Shown piece after piece: positions 1 to 9,222 of a stretch of DNA of 64,000 bases. Under the pieces are notes generated by a model. That model did not search any database. It was not told the origin of the DNA and saw only the letters and a list, made by a program, of their open reading frames with translations. The translations under genes were made by a program, and so were the position numbers. This DNA is from Paracoccus onubensis (GTDB taxonomy: Bacteria; Pseudomonadota; Alphaproteobacteria; Rhodobacterales; Rhodobacteraceae), in the NCBI RefSeq assembly GCF_003591515.1, contig NZ_QZCG01000010.1, positions 62,001 through 126,000 of the forward strand. The letters run 5' to 3'. Every line of letters begins with the position of its first letter. Within the stretch, counting starts at the first letter, position 1.

Positions 1-16
1 GCGCAACGCAAGGCGC

Positions 17-22
17 TTGACA
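17..22 (+). promoter_or_regulatory. possible -35 element ahead of the TPP riboswitch
   Basis: An exact TTGACA hexamer lies about 30 bases before the start of the riboswitch aptamer. The hexamer at the expected -10 distance (GACCGT, 40-45) is poor, so only the -35 half is persuasive. If real, it would start the thiC leader transcript. The upstream gene lies outside the window. Confidence 0.35.
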
Positions 23-53
23 AGCGCGTCCCGGTTTGTGACCGTAGGCGCAG

Positions 54-168
54 TCAGGGGAGTCCCGCCCAAGGGACTGAGAGGCTGATTGGTGGCAGCA
101 TCATGCAAATGAGCTGCCACGGTGTGGCGACCCTTTGAACCTGACCCAGTTGAGACTGGCGTAGGAAG
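54..168 (+). ncRNA. TPP riboswitch (THI element) in the thiC leader
   Basis: The conserved parts of the thiamine pyrophosphate aptamer are all present in order: GGGGAGTCC at the 5' side, CTGAGAGG at 77-84, the GACCCTTTGAACCTGA block at about 129-144, and the closing CTGGCGTAGGAAG at 155-167. The optional P3 arm is extended by a strong hairpin (GGTGGCAGC/GCTGCCAC, about 91-120). The RNA binds TPP and lowers thiC expression when thiamine is plentiful. About 110 bases separate the aptamer from the thiC start, and the ribosome binding site (GAGGAG, 265-270) is the likely target. I do not see a clean U-run terminator, so translational control is the likelier mode; that is inference. Confidence 0.95.
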
Positions 169-266
169 ACCGAAGGGCACATGCTCTTTGGGCCGTTCTG
201 GCCCCCGCTGGGCCGGACGCCCGCTTTCTGCCTCCGACGCTTCTGGGTCTTTTCGAGTGAGCTTGA

Positions 267-2099
<1,833 letters not shown>

Positions 2100-2472
2100 C
2101 GACGCATCCGGACAGGCACGCACAGGCGTCCGATCATGGGAGGCGCGATCCGGACATTGCGCAATGCAGTTTGCTGTTCAACTCCGGGCGCGCATGCTCC
2201 AGAGGTTCCGACGGCACTAGGGTCTGTCGCACCTGTCCGGTTTCGTGTCCCCTCCTTGTGCTTCTTCTTTGTCCAAATACCTCGGGGGTCGCCGGCAGGT
2301 GCGCCACTGGTTCAAGAACCAGCCGGCGACGGGCTGGCCCCGGCCATCGCGGGACGCAAGTAACCGGCGTTTCCGATGCAGCAGGGCACGCTCAAAAGCG
2401 CCGATCTTTGGACACGCCCGGGCGCATGTGCCGGGCGCCTTCGGTCCCTGCTTTCGCATGGAGAGATGATCG
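2100..2472. other. 373-base intergenic region between thiC and thiO
   Basis: No coding frame here has support from composition or family resemblance. The stretch holds a palindromic dispersed repeat (2261-2358) and, closer to thiO, a GC-rich hairpin CGCCCGG/CCGGGCG at 2415-2437 with a 9-base loop and no U-run. No second TPP aptamer was found, so thiO-thiE either reads through from thiC or has its own unrecognised promoter. Confidence 0.7.
2261..2358 (+). repeat. dispersed palindromic intergenic repeat, copy A
   Basis: This stretch closely matches the reverse complement of 56522-56625. Shared blocks include CTTCTTCTTTGT, AAATACCTCGGGGG, GCGCCACTGGTTC, AGAACCAGCCGGCGACGGGC and CGCGGG near the end. 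The core is a 16-base palindrome, CTGGTTCAAGAACCAG (2307-2322), flanked by CGCCGGC and GCCGGCG arms, so the RNA or single-stranded DNA would fold strongly. It lies 3' of thiC in the same orientation. No coding function is evident. Confidence 0.85.
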
Positions 2473-3402
2473 ATGTTTTCGGTTTTAGGGGCGGGCGTTG
2501 CCGGGCTTTGCGTGACCACCGTTTTGGCCGAACGCGGCCTGCCTGTCGAACTGTTATCTGACGACTCCATCCCTGCCTCTCATTGGGCGGGTGGCATGCT
2601 CGCGCCGGGCTGCGAAGGAGAATCCGCCCCGCCCGAGGTCATCATTGCAGGTGTAAAAGCCGTCGAATGGTGGTCGTCCCATGTGCCCGGTGTCGTCCGG
2701 CGGGGAACGCTGGTTGTGGCTCCTCCTCGCGATGGTGCGGAACTGGATCGCTTTGCGCGGATGACGACTGGCCATGCCCCCGCCGATCCCGCCACGCTGG
2801 AGCCCGATCTGGCGGGGCGCTTCGCGCGCGGGCTGTTCTTCGCGGAGGAAGCCCATCTTGACCCCCGCAAGGCGATGGCTGCGCTGCGGGACCGGTTGAC
2901 CGGCATGGGCATTCCCATCCGTCAGGGTCAGCCACGCGGAAGAATCATCGATTGCCGGGGGCTGGCCGCCCGTGACCTGCTGCCCGATCTGCGCGGAGTC
3001 AGAGGCGAGATGCTGATCGTCGATGCCCCGGATGTGACGCTGACCCGCACGGTGCGGCTGCTGCATCCGCGCTTCCCCTGCTATGTCGTGCCGCGTGGGG
3101 ATGGGCGCTACATGATCGGCGCGACGACGGTCGAAACCGACGATCCCGGCCCGGTCACGGCGCGGGCGGTGATGGAACTGCTTTCCGCCGCCTATACCCT
3201 GCATCCCGGTTTCGCCGAGGCGCGGCTGATCGAGACCGGCGCGGGCCTTCGCCCCGCCTTTCCCGATAATATCCCGCAATTCCGCGAGGCGGGCGGAAGA
3301 TTGCATGTCAATGGCATGTATCGCCACGGCTTCCTGATGGCGCCCGCATTGGCCGAGAAATTGGCGGATCATCTGATACGAAAGGAAAAACATGCGAGTT
3401 GA
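2473..3402 (+). CDS. thiO: glycine oxidase ThiO (FAD-dependent)
   Basis: ThiO oxidises glycine to the iminoacetate used to build the thiazole ring of thiamine. The 309-residue protein opens with an FAD dinucleotide-binding motif, VLGAGVAGLCV (residues 4-14), followed by HWAGGMLAPGCE, typical of the DAO family. The C-terminus has the NGMYRHGFLMAPALAEKLAD segment of ThiO. The ATG at 2473 follows GGAGAG. An upstream ATG at 2466 is out of frame. The 3' end overlaps thiS by 11 bases, which argues for translational coupling. Presence of thiO rather than thiH fits an aerobic organism. Confidence 0.93.
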   Translation: MFSVLGAGVAGLCVTTVLAERGLPVELLSDDSIPASHWAGGMLAPGCEGESAPPEVIIAGVKAVEWWSSHVPGVVRRGTLVVAPPRDGAELDRFARMTTGHAPADPATLEPDLAGRFARGLFFAEEAHLDPRKAMAALRDRLTGMGIPIRQGQPRGRIIDCRGLAARDLLPDLRGVRGEMLIVDAPDVTLTRTVRLLHPRFPCYVVPRGDGRYMIGATTVETDDPGPVTARAVMELLSAAYTLHPGFAEARLIETGAGLRPAFPDNIPQFREAGGRLHVNGMYRHGFLMAPALAEKLADHLIRKEKHAS

Positions 3403-3589
3403 ATTGAATGGCGAAGCGATCCGGACACAGGCCACCACCTTGTCGGAACTGATCGAAGAGCGCGATTTACCGGCCGCCTCGGTGGCGACCGCCGTGAATG
3501 GCGATTTCGTCCCCAGGACCTTCCGCGACGGAACGGCCTTGTCCGAGGGCATGCGGATCGAGATCCTGTCGCCCATGCAAGGGGGCTAA
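3392..3589 (+). CDS. thiS: sulfur carrier protein ThiS
   Basis: ThiS is a ubiquitin-like carrier whose C-terminal glycine becomes a thiocarboxylate that gives sulfur to the thiazole ring. The 65-residue product is the usual size and ends in the required Gly-Gly (SPMQGG). The middle contains VNGDFVPR, typical of the fold. It overlaps the end of thiO and stops three bases before thiG, with which it forms a complex. No thiF activating enzyme is in the window, so it must be encoded elsewhere or replaced by a MoeB-type enzyme. Confidence 0.95.
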   Translation: MRVELNGEAIRTQATTLSELIEERDLPAASVATAVNGDFVPRTFRDGTALSEGMRIEILSPMQGG

Positions 3590-3592
3590 GTC

Positions 3593-4351
3593 ATGTTCTA
3601 TGATGTGACGCCGGTTTCCCGCTTGTTTCTGGGAACTGCGCAATACCCTTCTCCTGCGGTACTGGCCGACGCGATTTCCGCCTCGGGAAGCGAGATCATC
3701 ACGGTCAGTCTGCGCCGCGAAGGGGCAGGGGGCGCGCATTTCCGCGATCTGCTTCAGGCCAGCGGCTGTCATATCCTGCCCAATACTGCGGGATGTCACA
3801 GCGCCCGCGAGGCGATTACCACGGCACGGATGGCGCGCGAGGTTTTCGGCACCAACTGGGTCAAGCTGGAAGTCATCGGCCATGCTGATACGCTGCAACC
3901 CGACCCTTTCGCGCTGGTCGAGGCTGCGCGTGAACTCTGCGCCGACGGGTTCGAGGTTTTCCCCTATACGACCGAAGATCTGATCGTCGGTGAAAAGCTG
4001 GTCGAAGCGGGCTGCCGGGTATTGATGCCCTGGGGATCTCCGATCGGATCGGGACAGGGTCTGAGGCATGAGGATGCGCTATGTTCCATGCGGGCGCATT
4101 TTCCCGATATTCCGCTGGTGATCGATGCGGGGATCGGCGCACCGTCGCAGGCTGCCCGGGCAATGGAGATGGGCTTCGATGCCGTGCTGTTGAATACCGC
4201 CGTTGCAAAGGCCGGCGATCCGGTCGCAATGGCGCGGGCGTTTGCCGGCGCTGTCGAATCCGGAAGGCTTGCCCATGAGGCCGGATTGATGGGGCGGCGG
4301 GATATGGCCGTGGCCTCGACCCCGCTCTTCGGCATGGCAGCACTGACATGA
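3593..4351 (+). CDS. thiG: thiazole synthase ThiG
   Basis: ThiG condenses deoxyxylulose phosphate, iminoacetate and ThiS thiocarboxylate into the thiazole phosphate. The 252-residue protein has the family start [20 protein letters not shown], the segment [17 protein letters not shown], which should carry the Schiff-base lysine, and a phosphate-binding end around [15 protein letters not shown]. It sits between thiS and thiE and overlaps thiE by four bases (ATGA), so the four thi genes from 2473 read as one operon. Confidence 0.97.
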   Translation: MFYDVTPVSRLFLGTAQYPSPAVLADAISASGSEIITVSLRREGAGGAHFRDLLQASGCHILPNTAGCHSAREAITTARMAREVFGTNWVKLEVIGHADTLQPDPFALVEAARELCADGFEVFPYTTEDLIVGEKLVEAGCRVLMPWGSPIGSGQGLRHEDALCSMRAHFPDIPLVIDAGIGAPSQAARAMEMGFDAVLLNTAVAKAGDPVAMARAFAGAVESGRLAHEAGLMGRRDMAVASTPLFGMAALT

Positions 4352-4944
4352 CGCTGGATCGCTTTTATCTCATCACCGGAACGACCACGCTTCTGGAACG
4401 GCTCGTTCCGCTGGGCGTCAAACTGGTGCAATTGCGGCTCAAGGAGGTTCCCGATGAGGAGCTTCCCAACCATATCCTGCGTGCGAAGGCATGTTGCGCA
4501 GCGCATGGGGCGCAGCTGGTGCTGAACGATTACTGGCAGCTTGCGATCGATCTGGATATTGATTTCGTGCATCTGGGACAGGAAGATATGGATCTCGCGG
4601 ATTTCACGGCATTACGCCGCGCGAATGTGCGATTCGGGCTTTCCACCCATGACGAAACCGAACTGGATCGCGCCCTGTCATATGGCCCCGAATATGTCGC
4701 CCTTGGTCCGGTTTATCCGACGCTGCTGAAAAAGATGAAATGGGGTCCACAGGGGCTGGAGCGTGTGCGCGAATGGAAGAGGCTCGCGGGAAAAGTGCCT
4801 TTGGTTGCCATCGGTGGATTGACGCCGGAACGGCTGCCGGGCGTCTTCGCGGCTGGTGCGGATTGCGCGGCGGTGGTGACGGATATTCAACAGGCAACCG
4901 ACCCGGAGGCGCGCTGTCGTGAATGGATCGCGGCAACACGGTGA
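4348..4944 (+). CDS. thiE: thiamine phosphate synthase ThiE
   Basis: ThiE joins hydroxymethylpyrimidine diphosphate and thiazole phosphate to give thiamine phosphate. The 198-residue TIM barrel shows VQLRLKE near the N-terminus, the substrate-binding [12 protein letters not shown] and VHLGQEDM segments, [10 protein letters not shown], and the phosphate-binding GGLTPE. It is the last gene of the thiO-thiS-thiG-thiE run and starts in an ATGA overlap with thiG. It lies 24 bases from the end of a convergent reverse-strand gene. No ThiD or ThiL gene is in the window. Confidence 0.94.
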   Translation: MTLDRFYLITGTTTLLERLVPLGVKLVQLRLKEVPDEELPNHILRAKACCAAHGAQLVLNDYWQLAIDLDIDFVHLGQEDMDLADFTALRRANVRFGLSTHDETELDRALSYGPEYVALGPVYPTLLKKMKWGPQGLERVREWKRLAGKVPLVAIGGLTPERLPGVFAAGADCAAVVTDIQQATDPEARCREWIAATR

Positions 4945-4968
4945 CAAGCCCCGAATTGCCCCTGCCGG

Positions 4969-5748
4969 TCAGGCCCGGTCAAGATTGACGTCAATCAGTC
5001 CGGCGACCTGATCGGGATGCGTGATCGGTGCCATATGGCCGGCATCCGGCACAACCGCCCTGCCGACATCCGGCAGGCGGGATGCCAGCGTCTCGGCGAT
5101 TGCGTGGATGGATGGCGGTGATTGCTCGCCGGAAATCAGCAGGACCGGCGCCGTGATCGCCTCCAGCCCGCCTTCGCGCAGCAGGTTTGCCCGGTCACGC
5201 ATGAGATCGGGCGTGCAGGCCGCAACCAGTCTGACGCAAGCCCGCATCCTGTCCTTCATATCGTCTGGCAGGACGTCATAGGATTGCGTTCCCCATGCCG
5301 CGAGGAATTGCCGGGTTGCTTCTTCGTCCCGGCCTTCGGAAATAAGCCGTTCAAGATCGCCATCGGGCTGAACCGCAACCATTTCATCCGGCGCGGCGGC
5401 AAAAAGAACCGGTTCGATCAGGGTCAGGCTACGAATGGCCTCGGGCGCGGCGAGGGCGATGCGCAGGGCGACCGTGGCCCCCATACTGTGGCCGATCAGA
5501 TCCAACGGATGGTTGATGAAGCTGGCGGCGATCCGGGTGGTGGCAGTATGGTAATCGGGACCGTTCGCTTCCGGTTGCCAAGGCCCGCTGCGGCCATGGC
5601 CGGGCATGTCGAAACCATGCAGATCGACCTTGCCTTCAAGGCGTTCGGCAATCGGCCCCCAATATCCGGCCGAGGCCATCATGCAGTGCAATGCCAGTGC
5701 CGGACGATCGGTATCGCCGGGCCAGTGGCGCCGGAAAATCTCGGTCAC
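4969..5748 (-). CDS. alpha/beta-fold hydrolase
   Basis: This is a probable serine hydrolase of the alpha/beta superfamily, substrate unknown. It shows the oxyanion region LHCMMASAGYWGP, the nucleophile elbow GHSMGAT and the late catalytic histidine in PDAGHMAP. I place the start at a GTG (5748) because it forms a GTGA overlap with the stop of the upstream gene, and because the conserved fold begins only just after it. A longer in-frame extension to 5913 has arginine-rich shadow composition. It forms a two-gene reverse-strand unit with the HCCA-isomerase-like gene. Confidence 0.8.
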   Translation of the reverse strand: MTEIFRRHWPGDTDRPALALHCMMASAGYWGPIAERLEGKVDLHGFDMPGHGRSGPWQPEANGPDYHTATTRIAASFINHPLDLIGHSMGATVALRIALAAPEAIRSLTLIEPVLFAAAPDEMVAVQPDGDLERLISEGRDEEATRQFLAAWGTQSYDVLPDDMKDRMRACVRLVAACTPDLMRDRANLLREGGLEAITAPVLLISGEQSPPSIHAIAETLASRLPDVGRAVVPDAGHMAPITHPDQVAGLIDVNLDRA

Positions 5749-6344
5749 AATGCTTCGAGATGCCGGTCGAGGAAATCCAGCCTGTCCTGCCCCCAGAACC
5801 GCAGATCGGTCTCGCGGACGATATAGAAAGGTGCGCCGAAAACCCCGGCGGCGACCGCCTCTTCCAGATTGCGCCCATAGGTTTCGGCGCCGGTCAGCAG
5901 ACCCTTGTCGCACAGATCGGGATCGAAACCATGCGCCTGCAGGATATCGCGGATGACGGCGTCGTCGCTGATATCCCGCTCTTCTGCCCAGACGGCCTGC
6001 AGGAACCCCTGAACGAGCGCGCCGATATTCCCGCCTCCGGCATTCTGGGCGGCGATGACTGCGTAGGATGACGGAGCCATATTCACCGGGAAATGCGCCG
6101 GTTTGGGATTGAGCGGCATTTTCAGATGCTCTGCCCAGCGGGGAAGTTCCTGCATCCTGTATTCAATGCGGCTTGGATGCCGCTTGGCTGGGGGTAAACC
6201 GCCCGTCCGCTCGAACAATTGCATGATGTCCAGCGGTTTATAGGTGATTTCTGCCCCGCGGGCGGCGGCAATCTTTTCCAGCCGATCCCCCGCAAGATAG
6301 GTAAACGGGCTGATCGTCGTGAAGTAATAGTCGATATGCGCCAT
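5745..6344 (-). CDS. 2-hydroxychromene-2-carboxylate isomerase-like (DsbA-fold) protein
   Basis: The 199-residue protein belongs to the thioredoxin-fold kappa-GST/HCCA isomerase family. The N-terminus IDYYFTTISPFTYLAG carries the Ser-Pro in place of the CxxC of disulfide enzymes, and the C-terminus has GVFGAPFYIV with the conserved cis-proline. The family uses glutathione to isomerise aromatic ring-cleavage products, but many members stand outside aromatic pathways, as here: the only neighbour is an alpha/beta hydrolase overlapping by four bases. The true substrate cannot be read from the sequence. Confidence 0.85.
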   Translation of the reverse strand: MAHIDYYFTTISPFTYLAGDRLEKIAAARGAEITYKPLDIMQLFERTGGLPPAKRHPSRIEYRMQELPRWAEHLKMPLNPKPAHFPVNMAPSSYAVIAAQNAGGGNIGALVQGFLQAVWAEERDISDDAVIRDILQAHGFDPDLCDKGLLTGAETYGRNLEEAVAAGVFGAPFYIVRETDLRFWGQDRLDFLDRHLEAL

Positions 6345-6431
6345 CGAAAGCTCCTTTGGGGTTTGCTCAATTGTTAACCCGGTGTTAATGGCGGTGCAAT
6401 CTCACGAAACACGACAGAGGCCCTGCTTCAT

Positions 6432-7451
6432 ATGCCCGTCATGACCGAGCCCAAACTTATCTCCGGCAATGCCAACAAACCCCTTGCCGCGTCGATCGCG
6501 CGTCGCATGTCCATGCATCGCGGCATGAATGTCGGGCTTTGCGATGCCCGGATCGAGCGTTTCAACGATCAGGAAATTTTCATCGAGGTCTTCGAGAATG
6601 TCCGCGGCGAGGATATGTATATCATTCAGCCGACCTCGAACCCGGCGAATGACAATCTGATGGAATTGCTGATCATGGTCGATGCGCTGCGCCGTTCTTC
6701 GGCCGCCCGGATCACTGCTGTCATTCCCTATTTCGGTTATGCAAGGCAGGATCGCCGCGCCAAGGCCCGCACACCGATTTCGGCCAAGCTGGTGGCAAAT
6801 CTGCTGACCGAGGCCGGAGTGGACAGGATCCTGACGATGGATCTGCATGCGACGCAGATTCAGGGCTTTTTCGATATTCCGGTGGATAACCTTTATGCGG
6901 CGCCGATATTCGCGCTTGATGTGCAGCATCATTTCAAGGGCCGGATGAATGACCTGATGGTGGTCTCGCCCGATGTCGGCGGAGTGGCGCGGGCGCGGGA
7001 ACTGGCGCAAAGGATCGGTGCGCCGTTGTCGATCGTGGACAAGCGCCGCGAAAAGCCGGGTGAAGTGGCCGAAATGACGGTGATCGGCGATGTGAAGGGC
7101 AGGGCCTGTGTCATCGTCGATGACATCTGCGACACTGCGGGAACTCTGGTGAAGGCGGCGCAGGTGCTGAAGGATGAGGGCGCGACCGAGGTGCATGCTT
7201 ATATCACCCATGGCGTCCTGTCGGGACCGGCGGTCGAGCGGGTGTCGAAATCGGTGATGAAATCGCTTGTTATTACCGATTCGATCCAGCCATCCGAAGC
7301 CGTGAAGGCCGCGCCGAATATCCGCATCGTGCCGACGGCGCCGATGTTTACGCAGGCAATCCTGAATATCTGGAACGGCACCTCGGTCAGTTCGCTGTTC
7401 GAAACGGATACCCTGCTGCCGATCTATGAGGGGCTTTACTCGACGTCGTAA
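6432..7451 (+). CDS. prs: ribose-phosphate pyrophosphokinase
   Basis: Prs makes PRPP from ribose 5-phosphate and ATP for nucleotide, histidine and tryptophan synthesis. The 339-residue protein shows the catalytic flexible-loop region [20 protein letters not shown], the [19 protein letters not shown] block, and the PRPP-binding loop [12 protein letters not shown]. The start at 6432 (MPVMTEP) follows GAGG at about 11 bases; a start nine bases later is also possible. It is divergent from the isomerase gene, leaving an 87-base spacer for both promoters. Confidence 0.97.
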   Translation: MPVMTEPKLISGNANKPLAASIARRMSMHRGMNVGLCDARIERFNDQEIFIEVFENVRGEDMYIIQPTSNPANDNLMELLIMVDALRRSSAARITAVIPYFGYARQDRRAKARTPISAKLVANLLTEAGVDRILTMDLHATQIQGFFDIPVDNLYAAPIFALDVQHHFKGRMNDLMVVSPDVGGVARARELAQRIGAPLSIVDKRREKPGEVAEMTVIGDVKGRACVIVDDICDTAGTLVKAAQVLKDEGATEVHAYITHGVLSGPAVERVSKSVMKSLVITDSIQPSEAVKAAPNIRIVPTAPMFTQAILNIWNGTSVSSLFETDTLLPIYEGLYSTS

Positions 7452-7571
7452 TCGCTTGCATATCCGCATGATCTGCCGTTGCTGCAAAGGACGGATGATG
7501 TGAGTTGTCAGCTGGATGCTTTGTGCCATAAAGTCCGGCCGGTGGTTGGTACCGATCAAGGGCAGGACAAG

Positions 7572-9026
7572 ATGGATCAGACGGCATTGTTGCAGGCAGG
7601 CAGAAATTGTTGGCGTGTCGAACATGCCGACAGATTTGCGTTCATCGTTGATGCCCGGGATTATTTCATCGCCCTTCGTAAAGCGATGATTGCGGCGAAG
7701 CACAGTATCCTGCTGGTGGGCTGGGATTTCGATCCTCGCATTCCGTTCGGCATTCCCGACGATGGCGGGCCCGAATGTCTGGGCGATTTCATCATCTGGC
7801 TCGTTGATCGCACGCCTGAACTGAAAACCAGGTTGCTTCAATGGGATACCGGTGCGATCAAAGAACTTTTCAAGCGAAATCTGTTCTACACATTTATTCG
7901 CTGGAAGGCGCATCCACAGATCGAATTGCGTCTGGATGGCGCGCATCCTCTGGCCGGTTCACATCACCAGAAAGTCGTTTCCATCGATGATAATCTCGCC
8001 TTTTGCGGCGGTATCGACATGACGGATGAACGCTGGGACACGCGGGAACATCTGGATGACGATCCCGGACGCGTGGGGCCGGATGGAACGCCCAATGATC
8101 CGTGGCATGATGCAACAAGCGCGTTCGACGGCGAGGCGGCCCGTGCAATCGCGGATCTGGCCCGGTTGCGATGGAAAATCGCCACCAAGCAAGAACTTGC
8201 ACCCGTTTCCGAGATTCGGGATTGCTGGCCGGACGGCTTGGAGCCGAATTTGCGCGATCTGCGCCTTGGCATCGCCCGTACCATTCCCGAAATGGACGAT
8301 AGGGCGCCAACGCATGAGATCGAGACGATGTATCTTGATCTGATCGCGCGCGCCGAGAAAATCATCTATGCTGAAAGCCAGTATTTCGCCTCGCGCCGGA
8401 TCGCCCATGCGATTGCCAAACGGCTTGAAGAAGAAGACGGCCCGGAAATCGTCATCATCAATCCCCACACGGCGGATGGCTGGCTTGAGCCGGTCGCGAT
8501 GGACACGGCGCGGGCACGTCTGGTCGAGTCGCTGAAGCGGATCGACAAGCATGGAAGGTTTCGCATCTATCATCCGGTTACCGAAGGCGGCAATGAAATC
8601 TACGTTCATGCCAAGGTGACGGTGGTGGATGACAGATTCCTGAGGGTCGGATCATCGAATTTCAACAATCGCTCCATGCGTCTGGATACCGAATGCGACG
8701 TGATCCTTTCGGTCGACGAACCCGGATGCGCGCATTTGAAGGACGAGATTACGACATTGCGGAACGACCTGCTTGCCGAGCATCTCGGGGTCGGAATGGA
8801 TCAGATCGAGGAAGGTTTGAACCGAACCGGCTCGCTGATTGCGGTCATCGAGGAACTGCGCGGCGAGGGACGGTCGCTGGTGCCTTATGAAATCCCTGAA
8901 CTCTCGGGGATCGAGGAGTGGCTTGCCGAGAATGAAATCCTTGATCCAGACGGGCCGGACGAGATTTTCGAATCTCCTTCGAAACGTGGATTATTCACAG
9001 GCTGGGGCCGTATCCGGAAGGATTGA
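7572..9026 (+). CDS. phospholipase D-family protein
   Basis: The product (484 residues from the chosen start) has two HKD catalytic motifs: HHQKVVSIDD with the following GGIDM, and HAKVTVVDD with the following GSSNFNNRSM. This is the arrangement of cardiolipin synthase and bacterial phospholipase D. There is no signal peptide or obvious membrane segment, which makes a soluble transphosphatidylase more likely than a classic membrane Cls. I chose the ATG at 7572 because AGGGCAGG precedes it; an in-frame start at 7479 would add 31 residues without conserved features. It stands alone between prs and a secreted esterase. Confidence 0.85.
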   Translation: MDQTALLQAGRNCWRVEHADRFAFIVDARDYFIALRKAMIAAKHSILLVGWDFDPRIPFGIPDDGGPECLGDFIIWLVDRTPELKTRLLQWDTGAIKELFKRNLFYTFIRWKAHPQIELRLDGAHPLAGSHHQKVVSIDDNLAFCGGIDMTDERWDTREHLDDDPGRVGPDGTPNDPWHDATSAFDGEAARAIADLARLRWKIATKQELAPVSEIRDCWPDGLEPNLRDLRLGIARTIPEMDDRAPTHEIETMYLDLIARAEKIIYAESQYFASRRIAHAIAKRLEEEDGPEIVIINPHTADGWLEPVAMDTARARLVESLKRIDKHGRFRIYHPVTEGGNEIYVHAKVTVVDDRFLRVGSSNFNNRSMRLDTECDVILSVDEPGCAHLKDEITTLRNDLLAEHLGVGMDQIEEGLNRTGSLIAVIEELRGEGRSLVPYEIPELSGIEEWLAENEILDPDGPDEIFESPSKRGLFTGWGRIRKD

Positions 9027-9132
9027 GGCGAAGAGATCGCAAGGATGATATAGCCGATCATCAGGCGTTTCTTGGTTCCGATAAATTCAGGAATATGCCT
9101 GCGTCACTTCTGCGCGGGCGCATCTTTCGTCA

Positions 9133-9150
9133 TTGTCGTAAAAGCGTCAT
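9133..9150 (+). promoter_or_regulatory. candidate Pho box upstream of the phytase-type esterase
   Basis: TTGTCGTAAAAGCGTCAT contains two TGTC-type half sites exactly 11 bases apart (TTGTCGT at 9133, GCGTCAT at 9144) separated by TAAAA-like bases. It matches 14 of 18 positions of the PhoB consensus CTGTCATAAAACTGTCAT. A further TCGTCAC at 9166 lies two 11-base turns downstream. It ends 72 bases before the start codon of a gene whose product may release phosphate. Position and spacing support PhoB control, but this is pattern matching only. Confidence 0.5.
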
Positions 9151-9222
9151 TCATCCCTTACGAAATCGTCACGATTGCAGGTCACAACCCGCTGGAGTTC
9201 ATTTCCCAGAGGTTTATCTGCC

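Noticed and set aside
2359..2472. Second TPP riboswitch before thiO
   Set aside because: Neither CTGAGA nor the CCTTTGAACCTGA block occurs; only a simple GC hairpin is present.
6402..7946. 514-codon reverse-strand frame opposite prs and the phospholipase D-like gene
   Set aside because: It spans two convincingly identified forward genes, has shadow composition and no family resemblance.
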